A DNA stretch of 64,000 bases from Bacteroidota bacterium (GTDB taxonomy: Bacteria; Bacteroidota; Bacteroidia; AKYH767-A; OLB10), in assembly GCA_016714005.1 (NCBI GenBank), contig JADJOA010000014.1, positions 248,001-312,000 of the forward strand. Direction: 5' to 3'. A program made the position numbers and the translations under genes. The first letter of the stretch is position 1. Each line of letters starts with the position of its first letter. Shown here piece by piece: positions 49,267 through 59,235 of the stretch. The notes under the pieces are model-generated. The model saw only the letters and a list, made by a program, of their open reading frames with translations. It was not told where the DNA came from and did not search any database.

Positions 49267-50446
49267 ATGACAAAAATTGTTTTGTTACTGTTTGCCCAAC
49301 TTGCATTATCACTTGTAGCTGTAGCGCAATGGATAATACAACCAAGCGGAATATCGGGCTCCATATTACAATCCGTAGTTTTTACCAATGCCAATACCGG
49401 TTATGTAGTTGGTAATGGAGGGGTAATTTTAAAAACAATAAATGGCGGAGCCAGCTGGACACAACAAACAAGCGGCACCTCCAACGATTTGTTTGAGGCC
49501 TCATTCTTAAATGAGGATACCGGATATGCAGTGGGCTATATGGGTACTATTTTAAAAACAACTAATGGCGGAATAAACTGGCTGCCACAAATAAGCGGCA
49601 CAACAAATCAGTTAAGTTCAGTGAGTTTTGTTGACGCAAATACTGGGTACGCTGCCGGAGGCGCTTTTGGCGTACAAACCATTTTAAAACAATTAACGGA
49701 GGCGCAAGCTGGACTGCTCAAACAACTGTTACCAACCAGCAACTTTCATCTGTTTATTTTGCAAATGCCGATACCGGTTTTGCCACAGGCAATGCAGGCA
49801 CTATACTTAAAACAACCAATGGCGGAACAACCTGGGCAGGGCAAACAGTTGGTGCTCAAATATTACGCGCTGTTTTTTTGTTGATACCAATACCGGATTT
49901 GCAGTTGGTGGAAGCGGTACTATTCTTAAAACAATTAATGCGGGAGTTAATTGGTCAGCACAAACAAGTGGAACAACAGTTTCCTAATGTCTGTTTATTT
50001 TATGGATGCAAAATACCGGATATATTGTTGGCGACAACGGAAAAATTCTTAAAACAATTGATGGCGGCACAAACTGGATAACACAAACAAGCGGCACAGG
50101 CAATTGGTTGTTTTCTGTTTACTTTCCTGATGCAACTACAGGGCATGCAGTTGGCGAAAATGGTACTATACTTAAAACAACAAACTCTGTTGGCATTATA
50201 GAAAAAACAGATGTGCAGGCGATTAAAATTTACCCCAACCCCACCACAGGAAAATTTCAATTGAGAACCGCAGATAGCTTTAATGCGAAACATATAGAGG
50301 TTTACACCATGCTTGGAGGAAGAGTGTACAGCCAAATGCTCCACTCCCCAAACGAAATTGTAAATATTCAACTTGCTACAGGTTTATATTTTGCTAAAGC
50401 TATTGATGGAGAAAAGGCATTATCAATAAAATTGGTTATTCAATAA
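49267..50446 (+). CDS. YCF48/BNR-type repeat protein with T9SS sorting domain, frameshifted
   Basis: About 393 residues after repair. A signal peptide (LLLFAQLALSLVAVAQ) precedes at least six repeats of about 43 residues with core WT-QQ-SGT, then NTGYVVGNGGVILKTINGG. The repeats resemble those of the YCF48/HCF136 propeller. The C terminus is a T9SS domain (IYPNPTTGKFQLRT and GLYFAKAIDGEKALSIKLV). Breaks occur near 49690, 49855 and 49990. The product is expected to be a secreted beta-propeller of unknown ligand. Confidence 0.82.
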
Positions 50447-50636
50447 TGCTCACACCTGCTCAAATTCTTACCTAAGTATTTCGCGTTTAGTTTTCAATAT
50501 TCAATACTTATTTTTTACGCTGACTTTGCAAAGTAGCTCTATTTGTTTGTTTTCTGCCACTGATATTATATCGCAAACTTTTAACTCTTGGCTTTCCTCT
50601 CTTAAGCCCTTCTTTTTTTCATTTCCCAAAAAACCC

Positions 50637-50644
50637 TACTTTTG
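50637..50644 (+). promoter_or_regulatory. accB: Bacteroidetes -7 promoter element before accB (TACTTTTG)
   Basis: TACTTTTG is an exact TAnnTTTG match 23 bp before the accB start; the T-rich stretch at 50611-50620 could serve as a degenerate -33 region. Confidence 0.5.
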
Positions 50645-50667
50645 AACTTTAACAATCCTAAGCCTTT

Positions 50668-51150
50668 ATGAATAAAAAGGAAATTGAAGAACTGATAAAG
50701 TTCGTAAGTAAAGCAGGTGTAAGCGAAGTGTCTATTGAACAAAAGGACATTAAAATCACCATTAAAAATGCTATAAAAGAGCAAATAATAACTATGGCTG
50801 CTCAGGCACCAGTAATGACTGCGCCTGTTGTCATGCCTGCTGCCGCACCTGTTGCTGCGCCCGCGGCACCCAAAGCAGAATCTCCGGCAAAAGCTGCTGA
50901 CGAAAGCAAGTACCATACAGTTAAATCACCAATGATTGGTACTTTTTACCGCACACCATCTCCCGATAAACCCAACTTTGTTAACGTAGGTGATGAAGTA
51001 AAACCCGGTCAGATTATTTGCATCATAGAAGCCATGAAACTTTTTAACGAAATTGAATGTGATGTTAAAGGCAAGGTAGTTAAAGTTTTGGTTGACCATG
51101 CCACACCTGTTGAGTACGATCAGCCTTTGCTATTAATTGAACCTAATTAA
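50668..51150 (+). CDS. accB: Acetyl-CoA carboxylase biotin carboxyl carrier protein
   Basis: The 160-residue protein has the classic AccB layout: an N-terminal helix region (KEIEELIKFVSKAGVSEVSI), an Ala/Pro/Val-rich linker (residues 45-80) and a biotinyl domain with KSPMIGTFYRTPSPDKPNFV, the thumb typical of AccB, and the biotinylation motif EAMKLFNEIE (Lys near residue 126). It carries carboxybiotin between AccC and the carboxyltransferase in fatty acid synthesis. accC follows 122 bp downstream. Intact. Confidence 0.95.
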   Translation: MNKKEIEELIKFVSKAGVSEVSIEQKDIKITIKNAIKEQIITMAAQAPVMTAPVVMPAAAPVAAPAAPKAESPAKAADESKYHTVKSPMIGTFYRTPSPDKPNFVNVGDEVKPGQIICIIEAMKLFNEIECDVKGKVVKVLVDHATPVEYDQPLLLIEPN

Positions 51151-51272
51151 AACTTAGGCATTGAGTATATTAAGATTAATAGGGAATTAAGCGCATACTC
51201 ATGCTTATTTAACTTCACCGTCTTAATACATTCAGTTACCTAATTACCCAATCACCCAATCAACTTTCTTCT

Positions 51273-52611
51273 ATGTTTAAAAAAATACTGATTGCCAACC
51301 GGGGCGAAATTGCTTTAAGAATAATACGTACCTGCAAAGAAATGGGTATTAATACGGTAGCTGTTTACTCTACTGCCGACCGCGAAAGCCTGCACGTGCG
51401 TTTTGCCGATGAAGCCGTTTGCATTGGACCTCCGCCCAGCAAAGACTCATATCTTAATATTGCCAACATTATTTCGGCAGCCGAAATTACCAATGCCGAT
51501 GCCATACATCCCGGCTACGGATTTTTAAGTGAGAACTCTAAGTTCTCTCAAATTTGTGCTGACCATAACATAAAATTTATTGGCGCTACTCCCGATCAGA
51601 TTGATGGCATGGGCGATAAAAGCAATGCCAAAGACACCATGAAAAAAGCCGGTGTGCCTACCATACCCGGCAGTGATGGTTTGTTAAATGATTTAGAAGA
51701 AGGACTAAGCATAGCAGACAAAATAAAGTATCCTATTATAATAAAAGCTACTGCAGGTGGTGGCGGGCGTGGTATGCGTATTATATGGAAGCCCGAAGAT
51801 TTTGAAAATGCATGGCACAGCGCACGCCAGGAAGCAGGTGCAGCTTTTGGTAACGATGGCATGTATCTTGAAAAATATATTGAAGAACCACGCCATATTG
51901 AAATACAAATTGCGGGCGACCAATACGGCAAGGCATGTCATTTAAGTGAGCGCGATTGCAGCATACAACGCAGGCATCAAAAATTATTAGAAGAAACACC
52001 ATCTCCTTTTATGATTGAAGAACTGCGCCATAAAATGGGCGATGCAGCAATAAAAAGCCGCTCTTGCAGTAAAATACGAAGGCGTGGGCACAGTAGAATT
52101 TTTAGTTGACAAGCACCGCAACTTCTACTTTATGGAAATGAATACGCGCATACAGGTAGAGCACCCTGTAACCGAAGAAGTAATTAACTATGATTTAATA
52201 AAGGAACAGATAAAAATTGCCGCTGGCGAACCCATTAGTGGCGATAATTATTACCCTGAAATGCATTCTATTGAGTGTCGCATAAATGCCGAAGACCCTT
52301 ACAACAACTTCAGACCCAACCCTGGAAAAATTACCAACCTGCACGTCCCCGGTGGGCATGGTGTACGCGTTGACTCGCACGTGTATGCCGGTTACGTAAT
52401 ACCCCCTAATTACGATAGTATGATTTCTAAACTCATTACCATTGCCCAAACCCGCGAAGAAGCCATTAACACCATGGAACGTGCCTTAAGCGAGTATGTA
52501 ATTGAGGGCGTAAAAACTACCATACCTTTTCATATTCAGTTAATGAAAAACGAAGATTTTAGAAAAGGAAATTATACTACCAAGTTTTTAGAGAGTTTTA
52601 AGCTGGTGTAA
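51273..52611 (+). CDS. accC: Acetyl-CoA carboxylase biotin carboxylase subunit, frameshifted
   Basis: About 446 residues after repair, the normal size. It starts FKKILIANRGEIALRIIRTC. The ATP-grasp loop ATAGGGGRGMR and EKYIEEPRHIEIQIAGD and HLSERDCSIQRRHQKLLEE are present. An extra A in the run near 52055 breaks the frame; removing it gives AALAVKYEGVGTVEFLVD, followed by FMEMNTRIQVEHPVTE. It carboxylates the biotin on AccB with bicarbonate and ATP, the first step of malonyl-CoA formation. It lies in tandem with accB. Confidence 0.95.
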
Positions 52612-52771
52612 TTCTTATTTGATAGCACTAACCCTTGAAGGTTTTGTTAACATTAACTTTTAGAAAGTTTAAATTTTCTAAAAGTAGATTAACTGGTTTC
52701 ATAAGTTGGACATTTAGATTTAGTAATTTACTTTCACCTCAACAATTTAAATTCTAAAAACTGTTTACTAT

Positions 52772-54264
52772 ATGAGAAATTTAAAACTTACTTTCTGCGC
52801 CTTATTAATTTTTCATGCAACTTTTGTACAAAGCCAAAAACCTGTTATTGAAATTGGCGAGACCGTTACGCTGGATAAAAAAGACTATGCCGTTTTTAGC
52901 AGTTACAGCGATGCTGCTGTTTATATGGTAAAAGTTGAAAAAGAAAAACGTGATCGCTATGCAACCCTCTATGCTTACTCAAGACAAGATTTAAAACAAG
53001 TGTTTTCTTTCCCTGTTGTTATCCCTCCGGTTGATGCAGAAGCATTTAGAATACACTCGCTTGATTTTTATAATGGCAAGTTAAATCTCTTTTACAGTTA
53101 CTACAACGTAAAAGATAAAATGAACAGGTTGCTGCTTACCACCTACGACCAATCTGGAAAGCCAATTGATAGCGGTAAAGAAATTTTAAAGAGCGATGCC
53201 GATAAAGAAAACAAAACCGGATATTTTATAACACAGTTTAATAAAGAAACCGGCAACACCGTATGCATGCATTTTATTGACAAAACCGTAGCTGGCGAAA
53301 GTTTGGTAACACCCGATGTGCAAATAGCAATGATTAGTGCAGCAGGAGAAATTAAATATCAGAAAAAACTGAAACTATCTGACGATGATCATTTTGAACT
53401 TGCCGCTATAACATCAGACAAGCAAGGCAATGCCTACATTGCTATATACCCATACATTATGCAGGTGTATAAAAAACCAAACCGCCTTTTTGTATTTGAT
53501 GCCGCTACACAAGAAGTAACAAACCATGATATGGTGAAGAGCCGAATTACAGGCAAAGAAAAATTAGTGCGCAGAGGAATTTTTAGCATTGATAAAAACA
53601 ACAATGTATTTTATTTTGACCAATACTCTCCAAATTTAAATGGCGATGCCATTGGAATTTATGCGGCTAAGTATAGTAGTCAGACAAAAACATTAAAATC
53701 ATCATTTATTGCTTTTAATGAACCAGAACCTGATGAAGCGGTTAAAAAAAGCGGCAACTATAAACTGATTAATTACAATTTTAGAGAGATTAAGATTTTT
53801 GATGATAATTCTTTATGCCTTTATTTGGAGAAAGCTTTCACACTTGATGATGGATATAGAAACTCCTCTAACTATATGCAAGCCATAATTAATACTGATT
53901 TAAATTCTCTAAAGCAGCAATACTTCGGTAAAGAAGTAGCTTTTTTTAATCAAGAGGCTGGCTTTACCAGAACAATACCAATCAACCAAAATGGTTTTTC
54001 GTGTGTTTTATTTAATTCAGATTTAAAAGAAAACAAAGACGGTAAAATAATAACTAAGCCAACTGCAAAAAAGATAATCTAAAGGGGTGTTATGCCGTAT
54101 TTCCTAAAGTTGGTGAAGCGCAGATTATTAAATTAAGCAATGAACTTTCATCTCAGACGTTTCTTTTTTTTGCTGACAGCTACATAAAAACCGATAAAGA
54201 CGAAGTATTTTCTCTCTGCGAAGTTGGAGGGCAGTTTAAAGTTTGTAAAATTTACTTAAAGTAG
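52772..54264 (+). CDS. Secreted hypothetical protein, frameshifted
   Basis: About 497 residues after repair; I do not recognise the family. It has a signal peptide (LTFCALLIFHATFVQS). The mature part is a series of beta strands with repeated topics of the kind FYNGKLNLFYSYYN, ITSDKQGNAYIAIYPYI and ISFSIDKNNNVFYFDQYS-like segments, compatible with a beta propeller. One A is missing near 54070 (run after PTAK); adding it gives DNLKGCYAVFPKVGEAQIIKL and a stop at 54262-54264. No T9SS domain is visible, so it is probably periplasmic or lipid-free outer-membrane associated. Confidence 0.65.
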
Positions 54265-54506
54265 TTTTGTTTTCCAATTCATAAACTAATCTTTCTGAAT
54301 ATTCCTCCCTTACCCTTTGTTGCCTCTAAACTTAATCCATAAAAACAAAGGCAACGCAAGGTTATAAAGTAACGGACTTGCTTGCTGCAAGCGGGGTTAT
54401 ATAGAGGATTTCTATCTTTTGATTTTTTAACTCAAACCTATCAGGGCATTAATCTGTAAGGCAACGCTTTGCCTTAACCGGGCACAATAAAATTTGAAAA
54501 TTCAAA
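54265..54506. other. Intergenic region upstream of the thioredoxin/DUF2024/MarR operon
   Basis: No gene is seen. The segment contains two copies of GGCAACGC (near 54351 and 54461) in otherwise AT-rich sequence. Their meaning is unclear; the regulatory signals proper start at 54507. Confidence 0.4.
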
Positions 54507-54537
54507 CTTGTATAGTTAGGATAACTAACTATATTTG
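54507..54537 (+). promoter_or_regulatory. Bacteroidetes promoter of the thioredoxin/DUF2024/MarR operon
   Basis: The -7 element TATATTTG (54530-54537) is an exact TAnnTTTG match. A CTTG at 54507-54510 lies 19 bp upstream and can serve as -33 box (consensus TTTG). The palindrome at 54511-54533 fills the spacer and overlaps the -7 box. Confidence 0.62.
54511..54533. promoter_or_regulatory. Perfect palindromic operator, probable MarR site
   Basis: TATAGTTAG and CTAACTATA form perfect 9-bp arms around a 5-base centre (GATAA), a total of 23 bp. The size and the TAGTTAG arm suit a winged-helix dimer such as MarR. It occupies the promoter spacer and overlaps the -7 box, a position that would block RNA polymerase. 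The MarR-type gene is the third of the operon that follows, implying autorepression. Confidence 0.7.
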
Positions 54538-54576
54538 CCCTGACTATATTGTCGTAACAAACAAACCTCTTAAAAA

Positions 54577-54810
54577 ATGAGTAAATCAGTTTTCTATCAC
54601 GCAGGATGCCCTGTTTGCGTAAGCGCAGAGCACGACATTATTAACCTATTAGGTGCCGATAAAGTTGAAGTAGTTCACTTTGGCAATGACAAATCACGTA
54701 TTAACGAAGCCGAAAAAGCAGGCGTAAAATCTGTTCCGGCTTTGGTAACACCAAACGGAAATGTACTACACATCAATTTTGGTGCTTCAATGGCTGATGT
54801 AAAAGGTTAA
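54577..54810 (+). CDS. Small thioredoxin-fold protein with a CxxC motif
   Basis: The 77-residue protein has a glutaredoxin/thioredoxin-like redox motif C-P-V-C at residues 11-14 in FYHAGCPVCVSAE, then VEVVHFGND and the cis-Pro segment KSVPALV expected for the fold. The C terminus is short. It has no signal peptide, so it should work in the cytoplasm, reducing disulfides or relaying electrons. It is the first gene after the palindromic operator; the DUF2024 gene follows after 59 bp. Intact. Confidence 0.82.
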   Translation: MSKSVFYHAGCPVCVSAEHDIINLLGADKVEVVHFGNDKSRINEAEKAGVKSVPALVTPNGNVLHINFGASMADVKG

Positions 54811-54869
54811 CCAATTGCCCCCTAAAGTTAGAACCCTACCTTTACGGGGCATTAAATTTTTTTTTTAAA

Positions 54870-55214
54870 ATGAAAATCCTTATCACACTTGTTTTCTATT
54901 GCCATTTCTTTCGGGCTGTAGTCAAACTCAAAATAATTCAAAAAATAAAATGAAAGTTGCAGTTTGGGATACCTACGTAACAAAAAAGGATGGAAGTGTA
55001 ATGCACTTTGATATTCTTGCCCCTGTTGAAATTAAAGATACAACCATTATTTACGGTTATGGAAAAGCGTATCTGAAAACTAAAGGACAAGAGGGACAAC
55101 CATTAACATCAAAAGAATGCAGGTTTTGCCATGTTGAAACACTGCGACCAAACTGGGAAGCAGATATTAAGAGTAAAAGGCTATTTCATAATTGAAATGG
55201 AAGGCTGTAAGTAA
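54870..55214 (+). CDS. DUF2024 family protein, possibly with a lipoprotein signal, frameshifted
   Basis: The DUF2024 domain starts MKVAVWDTYVTKKDG (ATG 54950) and continues MHFDILAPVEI, YGKAYLKTKGQEGQPLTSKECRFCHVE. An extra A near 55175-55178 hides the end; removing it gives KGYFIIEMEGCK and TAA at 55212-55214, which overlaps the MarR start. Upstream, the ATG at 54870 with one inserted base near 54900 would add MKILITLVFLLPFLSGC, a lipobox signal. The shorter start gives the usual cytoplasmic protein of about 87 residues; the longer predicts a lipoprotein. Function is unknown. Neighbouring redox and MarR genes hint at stress response. Confidence 0.78.
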
Positions 55215-55829
55215 TGAAAAATCTGCCTTTGATTTAGATAATCAAAATTCAAGCATTGAAAGTAAAATTGTTGCTTCGTTAGAACGAATTTCGCAAGCAT
55301 TCAGGGTATTACTTTGGAATGAAAGCAAGGAATTTGCACTAAGCCCAATACAGGTTCAGGTGCTTATTTTTTGTTGCACCACACTAACGAAAAACGAAAG
55401 GTAAGCTATTTGGCAAGCGAGTTTAATATGACAAAAGCTACTATAAGTGACACCATAAAAACACTGGAACAAAAACAGCTTATTAAAAAAGAATTTGAGC
55501 CTACTGACACCAGGAGCTATGTTATTCACTTAACAAAAAAGGGCAAAGAAACGGCAACACATACATCCATGTTTGCAAAACAAATTCAAGTTCCTATTAA
55601 CAAACTGCATTCTTCTGATAAAGCTAATTTACTCTTAAGCTTGTTAGACATCATTCATCATCTCAATAAATCGGGAGTAATTACCATGCAAAGAATGTGC
55701 TTTACCTGTCACTTTTATAAAACCAATAAAAAAGGGCATCAACACTTTTGCGAACTCTTAAACTCCAAGCTTGCCTATAATGAATTACGCATTGATTGTG
55801 CAGAGCATCAGCAAATAAATGCTGTTTAA
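55213..55829 (+). CDS. MarR-family regulator with a Cys-rich C terminus, frameshifted
   Basis: About 205 residues after repair. The ATG at 55213 overlaps the DUF2024 stop (TAATG). Adding one A to the run 55216-55220 gives MKKSAFDLDNQ, and adding one T to the run 55367-55372 gives VLIFLLHHTNEKRKVSYL. The winged helix follows: LASEFNMTKATISDTIKTLEQ and the wing FEPTDTRSYVIHLT. The C-terminal extension has four Cys (CFTC, HFC, IDC; about 45 residues) that could bind metal or sense oxidation. It probably binds the palindrome at 54511-54533 and represses its own operon. Confidence 0.85.
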
Positions 55830-56094
55830 CAAAACAACAGAAACACAGAGTTACAGAGGATAAGAGGTGCGCAGAGAGTTTTATTTTAATTTTAATTATA
55901 TGAAGCAGGGAAAGATTTTCTCGCAAAGTTCGGCAAAGTTTAGCGCCAAGTTTCGCAGAATAAGTTAAAAGAACTCTCAATACTCCCTGTGCAGTAGCTT
56001 GTGCGAAAGGGAGAAGGGGCAGGGGGCGTGTAAACTTTTCTTAATGTGCTTAGTATTTCCCTAAACATCATGGTATTTAATACCCACTACTTTT
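55830..56094. other. Intergenic region with degenerate repeat-like sequence
   Basis: No gene is seen in about 265 bp. The segment near 55917-55960 (CGCAAAGTTCGGCAAAG and similar) resembles the purine-rich CGCAAAG repeats scattered through Bacteroidetes intergenic DNA. A -7 element of the next gene follows. Confidence 0.4.
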
Positions 56095-56102
56095 TACTTT
56101 TG
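56095..56102 (+). promoter_or_regulatory. Bacteroidetes -7 promoter element before the epimerase gene (TACTTTTG)
   Basis: TACTTTTG is an exact TAnnTTTG match 32 bp before the start codon. A -33 box is not clear. Confidence 0.48.
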
Positions 56103-56134
56103 CCTTCTTACTTTTCTCACACACCTCCTTATCA

Positions 56135-57132
56135 ATGTCCCATATTCTTGTTACAGGCGGCACCGGTTTACTGGGCTCACAACTGGTTTTTGATTTAGTA
56201 ATTAGTGGAGAAAAAGTACGTGTATTAAAACGCCCTACCTCATCAACCACACTTTTAAAAAATAAATTTAAGCAGGCGTCTCATTTATTTAATCAAATAG
56301 AATTTGTTGAGGGTGATGTATTGGATGTTTTTTCTTTGGAGGATGCATTAGATGGCATTACACACGTTTACCATTGTGCTGCTATGGTTTCTTTTATTGC
56401 AAAAGATAATGATCTGATGCAGCAGATTAATTCCGAAGGAACTGCCAATATGGTTAACGCCTGTTTAAATAAAAGAATAAAAAACTTTGCCATGTAAGTT
56501 CTGTTGCAGCATTGGGCTGAACAGAAAAGAGTGATGTAATAGATGAAAACGCAGTTTGGGAAAACAGTAAACACAACTCTAACTATGCCATTAGTAAATA
56601 CAATGCCGAGCGCGAAGTGTGGCGAGGTATTGCCGAAGGTTTAAATGCTGTAATGGTTAACCCCACTGTAATAATTGGCGAAGGAAATTTTAAAACCGAC
56701 AGCTCTGTTTTGTTTACCAATGTTTACAAAGGTTTGAAATTTTATAGCGAGGGCATAAACGGATTTGTAGATGTGCGTGATGTAAGCCATTGCATGATTC
56801 AATTAATGAATAGTGATGTAACAAACGAGCGCTTTATTGTTTGCAGCGATAACAAAAGCTATAAAGAAGTATTGTTTGCCATTGCCGATGCATTGCAGGT
56901 TAAACGTCCTTCAATAAAAGTCAATTCAAAGCTTGCTGAAATTGCGTGGAGGGTAGAAATGTTTAAGACATTTTTTAGCGGCAACAAACCAATGGTTACC
57001 AAAGAAACTGCGCGTACGGCACTGAACAAACATTTTTATTCATCAGAAAAAATTAAAAAAACTTTAGGTATTGATTTTATTCTGGTTGAGGAAAGTATAA
57101 TGCATTGGGGAAAGAGCTATAATGCGATATAG
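56135..57132 (+). CDS. NAD-dependent epimerase/dehydratase-type SDR, frameshifted and with an in-frame stop
   Basis: About 333 residues after repair. It starts SHILVTGGTGLLGSQLVFDL (Rossmann motif), with EFVEGDVLD, HCAAMVSF and, after the break, HVSSVAALG and YAISKYNAERE (catalytic Tyr-Lys). A missing C near 56494 shifts the frame. In the repaired frame a TGA at 56518-56520 (AALG-stop-TEKSD) remains where an Arg or similar codon is expected. The family reduces or epimerises sugar or 4-dihydroflavonol-like substrates; the branch with VMVNPTVIIGEG is typical of Bacteroidetes DFR-like proteins. Substrate unknown. Confidence 0.8.
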
Positions 57133-57185
57133 TTTTATCGCTCCCAAATTTGCGGGGGCACAAGACTCAAGTTTACAAAAGCTTT

Positions 57186-57868
57186 TTACAACTTCTTAAC
57201 CCCTACAAAATCCTTCAGGTAAAACGGTTCAAAGTAGGCCATATCTTCAAATTCGTTCGAATTAAATTTTCTTTCTGCCAGTTCAATCATGCCCTTAGCT
57301 GAAGGAAAAAAATCAGTTTCAAAGATTGCATTTGTGTTGTTTGCAAGTAAAGGTTTTAGTTTTTCGGCACCATCGCCAAAAAAATAAATTTTGGTTTTCT
57401 TTAGATAATTAGCCAGAAAAGTTTCATCCAAAACAACGGCTGCTGTTGATTCAACAAATCGTAAATCATTATCAAACAAAGCAAAATAAACCTCCATCCT
57501 TCGGGCATCAATCAGTGGGCAAAATAAAAAACCAAACTCCGGCTTTTTGTTCAACAGGAAAGTGGCACACATACTTTGCAATGTGTTTACAGAAATTAAT
57601 GGCTTACCTGCTCCGTAACACAATCCTTTTGCTGTGGCTACACCTATACGCAAACCTGTGTAAGAGCCTGCCCTTTACTTGCTGCAACGGCATCTAAATC
57701 CGCTACAGCTATCTTATTCTCCTTTAAAATCTCATCAATAAAAACAGTCAGTAAACTGGCATGGGAACGTGTTTTTACTGTTTCTTTTAAAGTGATTAGT
57801 TTTCCGTTATTGGATAATGCAGCCGAACATGTATCAGTGGCAGTTTCAGTATGGAGTATTAGTGGCAT
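57186..57868 (-). CDS. tsaB: tRNA threonylcarbamoyladenosine biosynthesis protein TsaB, frameshifted
   Basis: About 228 residues after repair. It starts LILHTETATDTCSAALSNNG with the ASKHA fold, then TRSHASLLTVFIDEIL and, after adding one C near 57665, KGPGSYTGLRIGVATAKGLCYG, the TsaB signature. LFCPLIDARRMEVYFALF follows. TsaB and TsaD with TsaE transfer threonylcarbamoyl to A37 of ANN-decoding tRNAs, an essential step. Its ATG overlaps the stop of the HlyD-type gene by one base (TAATG), so it is the last gene of the efflux operon as written. Essential function argues that the break is a sequencing error. Confidence 0.93.
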
Positions 57869-59206
57869 TACAAAAAATACGAACTTTTATTTTGCTCGCT
57901 GAACAATTGCTCTTTTTCTACCACTTTTACCTTATCACCATCTTTCAGTTTTTTTGAATATGTAGGTATTATCCTGTATGCCGGTTTTTACTGTCCGCAT
58001 TTTTGCAACTCCACCTTCGTTTACAAAAACAATTTCCGTTACGGCTTCTTCTTTTTTATTTTCAGTTGATTTACTTTCCTTTTTAACTGTAACCAATTCT
58101 CCCTCTTCGTTTCTTGTTCGTGCTTTGCTATTTTGCTTTATGGTAGTATCTCTGGTGGTAACAGCTTTAATGGGCACAGACATAACGTTGACGGCTCGTT
58201 TAGTTTGTATGTCAACTGTGGCACTCATGCCTGGTCTGAATGGCGATGCATTGGGATTTTCTACTGGAATTAAATCAGCATAAGACTCACGTAGTATTCT
58301 TATTTTAACCGGAAAGTTTGTTACCTGCTCTGTACTAATAGTGTTTGAAGAACTGGCGCTGTTTGCAATTTCTGTAACAATTCCTTTAAATTTCCTGTCG
58401 GGATAAGCATCAATTTCAATAAGCGATGTATCGCTCATTTTAACACGCACAATATCATTTTCACCAACATTTACATTTACTTCCATTTCGTTGAGGTTAG
58501 CAAGGCGCATAATTTCTGTTCCTTCCATCATGTTTGTTCCTACCACGCGCTCGCCCTTTTCTTTACTCAATGTAGAGATAGTTGCATCTACAGGAGCATA
58601 AATATTTGTTTTGTTTAAATTTTCCTTTGCTTCTTTAACAGATGCTGCCGCACTTTGTACACCGTAATCAGAACCCAGCACCGATTGTTTCGCAGCATCC
58701 ACTTCAGCTTTTGCAACTTCGTAAGCAGACTTAACCGATTCCCAGTCATTAGCAGAGATTACACCATCATCAAAAAGTTTTTTATTGCGGTCAAAAGAAA
58801 GTTTTGCTTTTTCAAACTGGCTTTGCGCCTGCACCAAACGCGAACGCGTGCTCTCTACATTAGAGCGCGTAGAATTTAAAGATGCTACAACCCTGTCGTA
58901 ATTACTCACATACACTTCAGGATTTATTCTGCATAGCAGTGTTCCCTTCTTTACCACATCGCCCTCCTTTACAAACATCTCTACAATTTCCCCCGAAACA
59001 TCGCTACTTATTTTTACTTCTACTTCCGGCTGTACTTTTCCGTTGGCAGAAACGGTTTCAATAATGTCCTGTTGCGAAACTTTTTCTGTGCTTACTTTAA
59101 GCGAAGTATCATCACCAAGCCATCCGGCTTTTTTTGCAACAACCAATGCAACTATAGCTACAACTGAAACAATTATAATATTGCGAAGTGTTTTATTTTT
59201 TTTCAT
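57868..59206 (-). CDS. HlyD/MacA-type periplasmic adaptor (membrane fusion) protein, frameshifted near the end
   Basis: About 446 residues after repair. One N-terminal membrane helix (NIIIVSVVAIVALVVAKKAGWL) is followed by the lipoyl half-motifs (EIVEMFVKEGDVVKKGTLLCRI and NIYAPVDATISTLSKEKGERV), a coiled-coil hairpin between them, and beta-barrel and membrane-proximal domains. A surplus A near 57952 truncates the frame; removing it gives KKLKDGDKVKVVEKEQLFS and the stop at 57868-57870. It bridges an inner-membrane pump and the outer-membrane channel encoded upstream. No pump (MacB or RND) gene is adjacent on this strand. Confidence 0.9.
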
Positions 59207-59235
59207 TTATAAAGTCAATGATGAATTGTGAATGG

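Noticed and set aside
49878..50081. Leu/Gln-rich 67-codon frame
   Set aside because: It is an out-of-frame reading of the YCF48-like repeats created by indels.
54351..54470. GGCAACGC pair as a possible stem-loop or riboswitch
   Set aside because: The two copies are direct, not inverted, and no conserved RNA architecture could be recognised.
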